In this document: positions 46,054 through 56,700 of the stretch, one piece after another
How positions within the stretch are numbered: position 1 is the stretch's first letter
Layout: each line of letters begins with the position of its first letter
From: Quercus robur
Taxonomy: Eukaryota; Streptophyta; Magnoliopsida; Fagales; Fagaceae
Assembly: GCF_932294415.1 (NCBI RefSeq)
Contig: NC_065543.1
Location: 31,267,530 to 31,331,529, forward strand
Length of the DNA: 64,000 bases
Reading direction: 5' to 3'
Notes under the pieces: generated by a model
Told to the model about the DNA's origin: nothing
Databases searched by the model: none
Seen by the model: the letters and a program-made list of their open reading frames with translations, nothing else
Translations under genes and position numbers: made by a program

Positions 46054-46258
46054 TTGTTTTGGTTATGGTGTTTTGTGCTTTATGCACTTAGTATTAGGAC
46101 GTAGTTTAAATATATTTTTTTGCAAGTTTTTTATGAGGGGTTGGGTCACGGGTTATCCAGGTCAGGTCAGGTTGACCTGCAAAAAATCGAGTTTGGGTAA
46201 GATATTTTTCGAGTCGGGTCAGAAAATTCTAACCCGTTTTGCCATGTTTATTTCTAAT

Positions 46259-47984
46259 GGAAAAGTTAAAGAAAAAGCATGCCTACATGCTTCATTGGGT
46301 TTATAGTAGTTTGAACTATTAGACAATATTTAGGTCCCATTTATTTCAATGTAACCCTTTTTTTTGTAAAGGGAAAAATGCCATGACATCCCTTAAACTT
46401 TAGAATAGTAGCTATTACACCCTTTGAATTTTTATTTTAGCTAATTTATTCCCTCAACTTTACATATGTGCCAAATTAATACAATAGCTAGTCTGCCGAT
46501 AACACACTAACAAATCACTCACCTGAGACCCACATGAAACTAAAAAACTATCAAAATTTGCAGAAACCGATAGATAGAAGAGAGAGAAACTGTTCAGTTT
46601 AGAGATTAAAAAAATTTTAAAAAAATTAAAAAAAACATAGGATTGTGAGTGGTTTTGTAACTTTTGTTCATTGTCCTCCGATCTAGCTAATCTACTTCTA
46701 AATAAAGAGTAACTCTAATGTCTAAACGTCGCCCATCTGATTTTTATTTTTTTTTATTTTTTATTTTTTAAGAGTTGAGAGCCGTATAACAATTTTCTTC
46801 AAGATGTATCACTTCAAACCCAACTCCGTTCCTCCATGATTGAGCTGCCATTAGATCACTTTCAGTTTCATGAGAAGGTCCTGGACTCCTAGCTGGTTTC
46901 CCAATGTAAAAAAACCACGTCTTTATTTTAATTCACTCTTCCAATTCAATTTGTTGTTTTGCCACCAAAAATAAAATTAATAATAAAATCTCTTTGTTAG
47001 GGTCATATTTTTCATGTGTTGGCATATCTTTTAACAAATTGCACTTTACTTGTAATTTGGTAGTTCTAAGGTGTTTTAGAATATCGTGAAGTATGTTGAA
47101 TAAACAAGACAAGTGGTATTATTGAAAACATGCAAACTACACCAAGAAACAAGTGAAGAAAAGTTGATAAGTGAACCTCAATACTAATCTCGATACTAGC
47201 ATTTATCAAGAATAAATGAAGAACCTTGATACTAGTCTCAACACCTCTCGATCTATTGAGCTTCGCAAATCCTGAATTCTTAGATCTATTTTTCGTCCCA
47301 TGATGACTTGGATTACTAGGGTTTCGTTCACTAAACCCCTAGAAGATATAAAAGCTTTATTTTAATTTATTAAAGGAATTATTACAACTTAACTTAAAAA
47401 TAAAATTTACAAAAGGCTAGTTTATATAAATTAAAACCTTAAGTTATCGTTAACGGTGATTCAAGCAACAATTTTTTTTTGGAAACAATTTAGGGTTTCA
47501 ATTCAATTGGGTTAGATTTATATTCGTCCAATATTTTGGAGGCATTATTGGATGTGGGGGATAGAGTGTAAGCCACCTATAATAATTATTTTTAAAATTT
47601 TTAAACAAAACAATTATCATCCCACGAATTTTGAAACCTTTTCATAATCAACTTTGCTATGGACAGTTGGACACAAATTAATTCATAATTTATTCACAAA
47701 CTACTGATGTTGTATTTGTGAGTGGTAGATGATTATTTTCATATGGACCTTGCTTACATCACTTTTATTTTTTAGCACTCACAACTAGGGATGGCCATAG
47801 CCATAATGGAAATTCAACCCTATATGATCCAACTAACTATTGGAAAGTATGCAATTTTTAAATTTTTTTTAAAAAAATTAGCAATTTTAAAATATATCTT
47901 TTGAAAAAATAATTTAAAATATCACAATTAAACATTAGATTTAGGCTTTTAGGCTATTTTTTTTTTTTTGTTTGGACAATTTTT
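46259..47984. other. Intergenic, no gene recognised
   Basis: AT-rich sequence with short A- and T-runs. Phrases in 46380-46740 look like old transposon DNA, but no ends were found. Confidence 0.4.
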
Positions 47985-48155
47985 GAAAAATGCTAAGTCC
48001 ACAATATTTTCACAACAAATTTAAGGTGACAATTGTTACTGGTTCTAATTTACATATCATTGAAATTGTTTTTTTTGTCCACTGATAACAATTTGCCACT
48101 TAGGGTTTATTGTAAAGGTGTTGTGGAAATATTGTAAACATAGCATTTTTCGTAA
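47985..48155. mobile_element. Foldback MITE, 'cacaatattttcacaac' family, copy 3
   Basis: The best-preserved member: aaatgctaagtccacaatat tttcacaacaaattt on the left, and ttgtaaaggtgttgtgg then aatattgtaaacatagcattt on the right are inverted. The core is ttgttactggttctaattt and gataacaatttgccactta. Confidence 0.7.
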
Positions 48156-49614
48156 ATTTTTGGTTCAATTTTCAACGGACCAAAATTTTGGGGAGAGGTC
48201 AAATTTTATTTTTAACAGGCTTAAATTTTTATTTAAAATCTTCAAGTTTATTTTTAGGGTGGTCAAGTTTTTTTTCTAGAGTGGTTCACAACACACATTA
48301 GTTTAAAATTCTTTTTTTAAAAGGTATAAAAATGATTTTTTCCAATTTCAGGTAGTTCTGTGACCACCCTAAAGTATACATAGCGCCGCCCCTGAATACC
48401 CTTATGGGGTTGGAATAACAAATTATGGCTTACCGATTCCTCTGCTTCCAAACCCGGACCTAATAGATAGGGTGCTAATAGTCCCTTCCTACCCTTTTTG
48501 GTTATTAAAAAAAATAGTGCTGAAGTAGACTTAGTTTGGTAATTACTGCTGGCTTGGTTGGCTGCATTGATTTATTTTGTTTTATTGGGAAAAGAAAGTC
48601 CAAATGTTTTGTTATGGAAGGTTACATCAAATCCGGTCTCGATATCTTATGCATTAATGAATGAATGGGGCTGGAAAGCATAGCCTTTGAAGTTTGAATG
48701 AGGAAGAAGAGGTGATATTTAGTTTAGGTGCCAATTGCTATTGGCCTCCTTTTTGCTCTTGTCAAAAAGTTTATATAAGCATTGATTTGATTTGATGGCA
48801 TAGTTGTCAAAACATTAATTATAGTAAATTTTTTTCTTTTCATATATTGTGTTTAATATCGTATCGTGTATTGAAAAATATATAAATATTTTATAAATTT
48901 ATTAAAATAATTGTAAATATATATAATGTATATTTATTATAAATTTGGCACATATTCAACTTATTACTAAATTAATCATCATTTATGTAATAATTAATAT
49001 TAATATAAAAGCCAACTAAATAAATCAAATTAAAATATATTTAAAACATCAACGTTGAAATTGATCAAACTAGAAAGTGATAATACATAATATATAACAA
49101 AAATAATAGTTTCTTTCACATCTCATAATCTTCTTGCCTAATCAACTTCATCTCCATAGCCCAAGTCAATTTTATCATCATTTTCATCATCTTATAAAAT
49201 CAATTATTCATTGACATCTTTTTTTCTTAATCTCCAACATTTCTTTTCTTTATATTTTTTTCTTAACATTTAGGTTTTTAGATTTATTTTGTTTTAGGTA
49301 GGTTTCTTGGATTCATAAAATCTAGAACAAAAAAAATTATATGTTCATTTAATACTTTATTTAAAATATAGAAAATAAGTTTGTAAATTTGAAAATAAAG
49401 TGACCTATATGATCCAAATTTTATAGGCAAAGAGAGAGAAATAAAACTCATGAACATGTGATTTGATTGATTTAAATCAAGAACCCAATGATTTTGTCTC
49501 ATATCTAACTCCCCGTTAGACTATTTGAGTTGATCATGGGCTGGTCGGGTTTGGGTTGACCATTAACATGCCACTTAACTTGTAAGGTTAATGACTAATA
49601 CAAGTATACAAGTT
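48156..49614. other. Intergenic, no gene recognised
   Basis: Low-complexity AT-rich DNA. I see no element ends or plausible coding frame. Confidence 0.4.
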
Positions 49615-50190
49615 TAGAGCACTAGCATTGGGGGGTGAAAAAACCCCCTTGTTGCTATTTTACCACCTACAACCTTAAAATTACGCCACATCCGGGTAGG
49701 TAAACCTTTTTTTTTTCATCCTCGCTACAATAAGTATGGGTATTTAGAACTTACTGTAGCAGATATGAATAAGTAAAACAATATTATTTTATTTCTCTCT
49801 CCTCTATTTCTTCTCACTCTCCGTTTCCGACTCTTCTCTCTTCTTTCTTTGACTCTCTCTCTCACTCTCCTGATTTTTTGGCTTTGGATTGGAGGGGCTG
49901 TGGATCAGCGATGGGTCTTGCAATTTGGGTGGTAGTGGGTTGAGATTTTGGTCAGTGGGTTGCGATTTGGGTTTCAATGGTGGTGGCTGGCCGATTTCTG
50001 GTGGTAGTTGGGTTGGTGGCTGGCCGATTTCTAGTATATATTATTTTAATATGTTGTATGGAATTATATAATATATGATGTAGGTGAATTGTAAAATGGT
50101 GTGTTTAAAAAAAAAAGTAACTTTTTGATATGTGAAAATAGAGTTCTTTTAGAACAACTGATGCTGAAGCTTTTAAATTGTGATATGTGG
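49615..50190. mobile_element. Non-autonomous TIR element with CT-to-GT cargo
   Basis: The start tagagcactagcattggggg and the end ctgatgctgaagctttt are loosely inverted (agcactagcat / agcttcagcat). The interior runs from ctctctcctctatttcttctc (CT-rich) to gggtttcaatggtggtgg and ggctggccgatttct (twice, GT-rich). The same compositional plan and the phrase gtttcaatggtgg occur inside the different element at 7673-8651. Confidence 0.5.
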
Positions 50191-50676
50191 TAGCACACTA
50201 GCAGCTAGCCACCTAGTTGTATAAATTTCAGCAAAATGACTAATTTGACTCTTAAAATAGTGTTGCAATGCCGTTTTCTGCTTTCACTTAAAACATTGGA
50301 AAAAAAAAAAAAAACTAGCTTTGAACAGATTGTAGGCTTAAAAAAAACAATTTTATAGTGTATTTGCTATTCTTTCTTTGTATTTCTATATACAAAATGA
50401 ACATTTGAAATATACACCAGTTCTAGTATAGAAGAGCGTTTCTAATTTGAACACCTGAAGAGAGTTAAGGGAAAATCTTTTTAGAATTATAAACTATTAC
50501 AAAATAAAAACACACATACAAAATGTACAAGCAAAAAAAAACATAAAAAAGAATGAGTACTAAGAAAATTACTTCTGTTTATGTCTCAATGAAAAAGATA
50601 GGGAGGGGGAGAGCTGGAGAGGGCATTTATTTAAGTTTTTGTTTTGGCAATTGGCTTGATGTTTAGAAATATATAT
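50191..50676. other. Intergenic flank of the LTR element
   Basis: AT-rich, no gene. It ends in tatatat directly at the LTR boundary. Confidence 0.4.
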
Positions 50677-51259
50677 TGTAGGGACACGATTATTTAACGG
50701 TCCAAGAATGACGTTGGGCTCGCACATGAAAGATCCCTCACAATATGAGTTGTAGATGATGGGCTTAAAAGGCTTGCTTTTGATCACGGGGCGATGGTCC
50801 GGCCCTGAGTTTAGGGGGGCTCAAGTAAAAAAGGGGGTTCAGCCTGAACATCCAAGCCCTACAGCATCGTAGCCTGAGGGGTTGGACTCCTCGGACTTGG
50901 TCCGAGGAGCATTAAGTTCTTCCCCTTCTTCTCCTTTTTCCTCATTTTTCTCTTGGCTTTCGTTTCCTTTTATACTCGTATTCCTTCCTCTCTTTAGGGT
51001 CCACGTGTGAGCTTTACCTTCGGGGTAGAAGACTTGTCCTATCCGCCCATACCTCAAGTGGTTGGGAGTAGACATAAAGGTTGAATAGCTTGGTCAAGAA
51101 TAGGGGCTTGTCAGGCACAGAGTTCTCTACTATAGTATGGGCAGTCTTTTCACTTATCCTATCCGTGCATTAAACTCCTCCTTGACAATAGGTCTCCTCA
51201 GATCAAGCCCTGGGCCTTGATATAGGGCGGGGCCTGGGCCATGAATTTTTTGGCCTACA
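50677..51259 (-). repeat. LTR (3' LTR in element orientation)
   Basis: 583 bp, starting tgtagggacacg and ending ggcctaca on the plus strand. It contains a perfect hairpin ctcctcggac-ttg-gtccgaggag at 50887-50909. Confidence 0.85.
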
Positions 51260-51479
51260 ATAGCCCCTCAAAATCCTGCTGCCCGACTTTTAGTTGGGGA
51301 GGAGGGTTTTGGTGACTTTGGGCCCACATCACGACTCGTTCAAATTCTGCATGGGAGACGTGCCAAATCAAGAGTCATCCCTTCGTTCGCGAGTACCCTG
51401 AAGTTTTAGCAATCGAAGCGTGTCTTCCCGAGGATCTTGAGATCCTACGGTTGTGGATGGTGTGGGAAATTGAGCCAGA

Positions 51480-52320
51480 GCTGCCTTGTCTGCAGCACGT
51501 CTTGGGAATCTGCTCAAATTAAACTAAATGATCCCTCCTCACCCTTTATATAAGTAGGACAAGTGGTTGCTCTCCTGGCATATAAACCCTTCCGCTCTCT
51601 TCAGAATCATAACCCTTTGTCCATACCCAGTTCCCTCGTCCGGTGTCATCTTCCCTTTGCGCCGTATGTTTGAGGCTTGGGTGGAGATGGAGGAACTTTA
51701 CCCGCCACAGAGACACCGGACCCTTCCGAGACGCAAAGTGATGTGGCCTGGGCAGGGGAGGCACAGATTTAAGGTGTCTTCCCGCTTAGACATGGTGGGG
51801 ACGGTGTTCTCCCCTCTTTTAGTCAAAATCCGAAGCAGGTTCTGGTCACGCCAGACTTTTGGCGTGTCAGAAGAAAGATTTTCCGCCATCAGCGCCGTCT
51901 GCCTTGTCGCAGGCAAATTTTGGTGTAGGCTCCTCAACTTCCGGTTCCCGGCACCTTCTCTTCAACGGTGTGGGCCTTAAGTTGGGCTCCCTGCACCTTT
52001 TCTTCAGCTGCGCTAGCCCAAAGCTGGGCATTCTCTGCACCTTTTCTTCAACGGTGCAGGTCCCATGCTGGGTTCTTTTGCTGCCTGAGTTATGGGCATG
52101 TAAAAGTGTTAAGGAAGAACAAAGTCTTGAAGCAGCAGCCAACCTCTCATCTGTACTACCTCCTCGCCTTTATCTTATTCTCTTGTACTACCTCCTTGGC
52201 TTTATCTTATTCTCTTGTATCTTTCTTTTCGATTATGTACTTAACTTTAATATAAGCTGATTCCAGCTTTTCATTGTAAGCTGTACTGTTTCTTTGTTTT
52301 AATAAAAGGGAAATTTATTT
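51480..52320. other. GC-richer interior segment with 43-bp triplicate
   Basis: Within the LTR element, a segment with ctttatataagtagg at about 51545 (TATA-like, plus strand) and late aataaaaggg looks like a captured transcription unit or another element's end. At 51947-52080 three degenerate units of about 43 bp begin gcacctt(c/t)tcttca. The open frames on both strands resemble no family I know. Confidence 0.4.
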
Positions 52321-52783
52321 ATTTGTTTTGAATATTTTTCTTTTTTGCAACACTACTTTGTGAATGGGTGTGCTCCATGTGTGTTTTTCTTCAATGATAC
52401 TTAGAGCAGAAAACCTTAAGACAGAATCCAACTAATTTTAATTTACCGACATTACCAGGCATAATAACGATAATTCACAGTAAATTAAACATAGGAAACT
52501 GACCGAGATAACAGCTGAATATTCTGTAATAAGTGCGAGGAGACCGTCCGAGAACGATAAACTCTAAATAATTCATCCGAGGGGGTAACCGAGCAGTAAG
52601 GGACTCCGGTTGTGTTTTTGGTAACATATTGCTCTATATTGCATCAGTCCCTTTGGTACTGAGGATCCGAGAGCAGACTTGAGAATCCATGCAGTTTAGG
52701 AATTAACCCAATTGTTAATGGAGAGTTCTCCTCGGAGGGATTCTAAGGTCCATGCAATGTAGTTTTTCTTTGAAGTAGTTGGT

Positions 52784-53900
52784 TTCCCCATAGGCTTGAG
52801 TCCGAGGACCATGTAAGGCCTTGGTTCTGTCCAAAACTTGTGCTTTTTCTCTTGAATACTTGGTTTCCCCATAGACTTGAGTCCCAGGACCATGCAAGGG
52901 CTTGGTTCTGTCCAAAACTTGTGTTTTTCTTTTGAGTACTTGGTTTCCCCATAGGCTTGAGTCCGAGGACCATGCAAGGCCTTGGTTCTGTCCAAAACTT
53001 GTAGTTTTTTCTGTGTGTACTTGGTTTCCCCATAGGCTTGAGTCCGAGGACCATGCAAGGCCTTGGTTCTGTCCAAAACTTGTAGTTTTTTCTGTGTGTA
53101 TTTGGTTTCCCCATAGGCTTGAGTCCGAGGACCATGCAAGGCCTTGGTTCTGTCCAAAACTTGTAGTTTTTTCTGTGTACTTGGTTTCCCCATAGGCTTG
53201 AGTCCGAGGACCATGCAAGGCCTTGGTTCTGTCCAAAACTTGTGTTTTTCTTTTGAGTACTTGGTTTCCCCATAGGCTTGAGTCCGAGGACCATGCAAGG
53301 CCTTGGTTCTGACCAAAACTTGTAGTTTTTTCTGTGTGTACTTGGTTTCCCCATAGGCTTGAGTCCGAGGACCATGCAAAGCCTTGGTTCTGTCCAAAAC
53401 TTGTGTTTTTCTTTTGAGTACTTGGTTTCCCCATAGGCTTGAGTCTGAGGACCATGCAAGGCCTTGGTTCTGTCCAAAACTTGTAGTTTTTTCTGTGTAC
53501 TTGGTTTCCTCATAGGCTTGAGTCCGAGGACCATGCAAGGCCTTGGTTCTGTCCAAAACTTGTGTTTTTCTTTTGAGTACTTGGTTTCCCCATAGGCTTG
53601 AGTCCGAGGACCATGCAAGGCCTTGGTTCTGTCCAAAACTTGTGTTTTTCTTTTGAGTACTTGGTTTCCCCATAGGCTTGAGTCCGAGGACCATGCAAGG
53701 CCTTGGCTCTGACCAAAACTTGTGTTTTTCTTTTGAGTACTTGGTTTCCCCATAGGCTTGAGTCCGAGGACCATGCGAGGCCTTGGTTCTGTCCAAAACT
53801 TGTAGTTTTTTCTGTGTGTACTTGGTTTCCCCATAGGCTTGAGTCCGAGGACCATGCAAGGCATTGGTTCTGTCCAAAACTTGTGTTTTTCTTTTGAGTG
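52784..53900 (-). repeat. 80-bp minisatellite, 14 units, inside the LTR element
   Basis: Counting taggcttgag gives starts at 52791, 52872 (tagacttgag), 52952, 53033, 53114, 53193, 53273, 53354, 53434, 53513, 53593, 53673, 53753 and 53834, so 14 units of 79-81 bp. Each has ggtttccccataggcttgag, tccgaggaccatgcaaggcc and ttggttctgtccaaaacttg. Two linker types alternate irregularly: gtgtttttcttttgagtac and gtagttttttctgtgtgtac. A palindrome caaggccttg occurs in most units. Because 80 is not a multiple of 3 and the minus strand lacks stops, all three minus frames stay open (up to 393 codons) with a cyclic translation (DRTKALHGPRTQAYGE...). I regard these as non-genic by default. Confidence 0.95.
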
Positions 53901-54123
53901 TATTTATTTGTTTTTCGAAGGTCAGCCCCTAGACCATGGCGAGGAAAGTTGGTTTGAGGCTGGAAGCCCCTAGAGTTGCCCGCGCCGTTGGCAATGCAGG
54001 GCGTAGCCCCCGGCAGAAGTTTATGTCGGAGCAACAACTACATGTCGTCGGAGAGGGAGGAAACCCCGCGAATCTCTACTTGCTAGAGAGTTGACTTCAC
54101 CGCCACCTAGGCCAATACACAAG

Positions 54124-54143
54124 CCTTCCCACAGACGGTGCCA
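54124..54143 (-). other. Primer binding site of the LTR element
   Basis: On the minus strand TGGCACCGTCTGTGGGAAGG starts two bases after the CA end of the right LTR. The TGG start complements the universal CCA tRNA end. The position fixes the element's orientation. Confidence 0.7.
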
Positions 54144-54145
54144 AT

Positions 54146-54725
54146 TGTAGGGACACGATTATTTAACGGCCCAAGAATGACGTTGGACTCGCACATAAAA
54201 GATCCCTCACAATATGAGTTGTAGAGGATGGACTTAAAAGGCTTGCTTTTGATCACGGGGCAATGGTCCGGCCCTGAGTTTAGGGGGGCTCAAGTAAAAA
54301 GGGGGTTCAGCCTGAACATCCAAGCCCTACAGCATCGTAGCCTGAGGGGTTGGACTCCTCGGACTTAGTCCGAGGAGCATTAAGTTCTTCCCCTTCTTCT
54401 CCTTTTTCCTCCCCCTTTTTCTCTTGACTTTCGTTTCCTTTTATACTCGTATTCCTTCCTCTCTTTAGGGTCCACGTGTGAGCTTTACATTCGGGGCAGA
54501 AGACTTGTCCTATCCGCCCATACCTCAAGTGGTTGGGAGTAGACGTAAAGGTTGAATAGCTTGGTCAAGAATAGGGGCTTGTTAGGCACAGAGTTCTCTA
54601 CTACAGTATGGGCAGTCTTTTCACTTATCCTATCCGTGCATTAAACTCCTCCTTGACAATAGGTCTCCTCAGATCAGGCCCTGGGCCTTGATATAGGGCG
54701 GGCCTGGGCCATGAATTTTCTGGCC

Positions 54726-54729
<4 letters not shown>
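54146..54729 (-). repeat. LTR (5' LTR in element orientation)
   Basis: 584 bp, starting tgtagggacacg and ending ggcccaca on the plus strand. The hairpin ctcctcggac-tta-gtccgaggag lies at 54355-54377. It is followed by a short CA and (AT)n run to about 54767. Confidence 0.85.
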
Positions 54730-54767
<38 letters not shown>

Positions 54768-54768
<1 letters not shown>

Positions 54769-54825
54769 TTTTGCCTTAATTTAAAGATATGGATGAGAAG
54801 TTATAATAGTGGTTTTATAGTAGGC

Positions 54826-54858
<33 letters not shown>

Positions 54859-56502
54859 TCAAATTAAAGAAGAAGAGATTTGAAGGGAAAAAAAAAAGTG
54901 AGATTAGAACTAGGAAACTGCAAATTTAAAAAAAAAAAAAAAAAAAAAAGGGCAAAAGAAACATATAAGTCTTGATAAAGGGAACAAAAAAAGTAGAATA
55001 AAAACGTGGGGTAAGTTTTCTAGTGATTGGAGAAATATGGGATAGCTGAGTTTTAAAGCTGACGAAAAATGGTTCTATTTCCTAGGTCATGTTTTACGTG
55101 GGAGTTAAAAATGTGTTTTTATTGAGTTATCCTCTAATTTTGTCTCTATTTAAATGTTAAGTACAGGAGTATTTTTGAATCACAAAATGAGAATCCTAAA
55201 CAGGATAGTAGTGTAGAAGGAAAAAGTATGAACACAGTGTGACTCACAAAGTAAAAATTTGTTATGGATCACTTCTCACAATGAGATCGACTTTGGCCAC
55301 ACCTCAAGAGCAACTTTCTTGAAAACAATCAACCATGCCAAAACATCACCGCTACGACCCGAAAGTTTCTTTCGAAGATCAATCATTGAGCCTTGATTGG
55401 TGAGAGAGAAATGTGCTTTTTGAAAAAGTGATAGTTTTAAAAAGTGCGGTATGAAATTCAATTTTTTTTTAAAAAGTAAAGCGTTTGGTAAAAGTCGTCA
55501 AAAAGTATTTTTTAAAAAAAAGTTGAGTGTTTGGCTAGCAACCTAACACTTATAAAAGTGATGGTTTGAGTTATAAACTACCAAAATGACAAATATATAT
55601 ATAAAAGAGAATTCTTTGCTTTAATTACCTCCTTAATAATAATAATAATAATAATTGATGTTACAAAGTAAAATCAGTAGATTGAATGATTCGGGCTTCA
55701 ATGGTAGGAGAATCACTTAGGAAACCTGAAAGGATGAACACACAATCAAAGGTGACCGAGGAAGACCGGTCAAGAACCCTCCAATGGTAAAATCAATATT
55801 TCTCTCAAATTCTGGAATTCCAATCTCTTTGGAAATGTTCGAAAAACTTACTTTATTTTGGTGTAGATGAGTGCTTATATAGTATACACTTAAAGTGGTT
55901 ACTTGTAGATAACTTCCCCTATCATTGAGGAGGTCGTAAGGTTTGGAGTTAACTTCCGTAACTGCCATGGAAATTATATTGTTTAGTCTCATTTTCCATA
56001 ACCATCATTGAAAGCGGTTTGTAGCAATGAACCCCGATTTTTGCTTGTGCTCTAAAATAGGAATGTGGAGGTCGTCCAGAACATGTATAGAGAAGCACGC
56101 TCGGAATGTATGGAGGTCGTCCAAGCATCTTTTGGATGTATGACCTTGTCACGGACGAGGGTTCTATACAATCCATTTTTCAATTCTTGCCCTGGACGAC
56201 CCTCATGGACGAGCTTGGGGTTGGTCTATTTTATAATACACCATCAAATAATAATAATAATAATAATAATAATTATTATTATTATTATTATTATTAATGA
56301 CTTCTCAATAGTAATTGGCTCTTTTAATTTTTCTTAGAATGGAATACACTATCATTATCTTAAAACTTAATAATTTAAGTTGTAAAAATCTTTGCAATAA
56401 GTTTTTATTAAGACTTATATTTTTCTTTTTGTAATTATTATACTCATTATTATTAATAGTATAACAACTCTTTTCAAATTATTTTTTCACTTAATGAAAG
56501 TT
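54768..56502. other. Intergenic, transposon debris and AAT/ATT microsatellite
   Basis: No gene. Around 56060-56230 'ggaggtcgtccag' words and the opposite-strand ctggacgaccctc form an imperfect inverted arrangement, perhaps an LTR remnant. A (AAT)n directly joined to (ATT)n lies at about 56247-56295. Confidence 0.4.
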
Positions 56503-56700
56503 ATGCTCACAACATTTTTCACAAAAAATTCACAATAAAATCAATTTGATAATTGTTACTGATGGATAAAAATAATAATAATATCAGTAGTAGGTCCAAA
56601 TAAAAACCAACAACAACTTGCTAAGAAAACTTTTTTATGAAACAGTTATGAAAATATTGTGTGAACTGTGAATAACACTATTTTTTTCTAAAGAAAAATA
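56503..56700. mobile_element. Foldback MITE, 'cacaatattttcacaac' family, copy 4
   Basis: The left end atgctcacaacatttttcac and the right end gaaaatattgtgtgaactg are inverted. It has the core gataattgttactgatgg and an inserted aataataat run. Confidence 0.5.

Larger units (their letters stand above)
39556..46258. mobile_element. Possible TIR element interrupted by a Helitron
   Basis: The left end ttagacatggcaaaac followed by gcgggtcaagtt and tcgggtcaagttgacccg is mirrored on the right by ggtcaggttgacctgc, gagtcgggtcag and aacccgttttgccatg. Removing the Helitron (41053-46053) would leave about 1.7 kb, a sensible size for a non-autonomous DNA transposon. No target-site duplication was identified and the ends are diverged. 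Confidence 0.4.
50677..54729 (-). mobile_element. Non-autonomous LTR retrotransposon (LARD-like), 4.05 kb
   Basis: Two near-identical 583/584-bp direct LTRs (50677-51259 and 54146-54729), each bounded by TG...CA, enclose 2.9 kb. On the minus strand the 5' LTR is the right one: two bases inside it comes TGGCACCGTCTGTGGGAAGG, a tRNA primer site of the type seen in plant gypsy-like elements. A purine-rich ttttgaggggc precedes the 3' LTR. No gag, protease, RT or integrase was recognised. Instead the interior has a 14-unit array and GC-richer unique DNA. About twenty LTR differences by eye suggest a fairly young insertion. The target duplication is obscured by (AT)n flanks. Confidence 0.85.

Noticed and set aside
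51567-52260. Overlapping frames of 91-137 codons on both strands
   Set aside because: GC-richer interior of the LTR element; frames on both strands are open because stops are rare there, and none shows a domain.
52902-53195. Plus-strand open frame across the 80-bp array
   Set aside because: It is a frame shadow of the tandem repeat; plus frames are interrupted by tag and tga in the linkers, and there is no homology.
50672-54734. 5-bp target duplication of the LTR element
   Set aside because: The flanks tatat and cacat do not match; the (AT)n and CA repeats at the boundary make any call arbitrary.
56106-56297. Frame with poly-Asn/poly-Tyr
   Set aside because: Translation of the AAT/ATT microsatellite.
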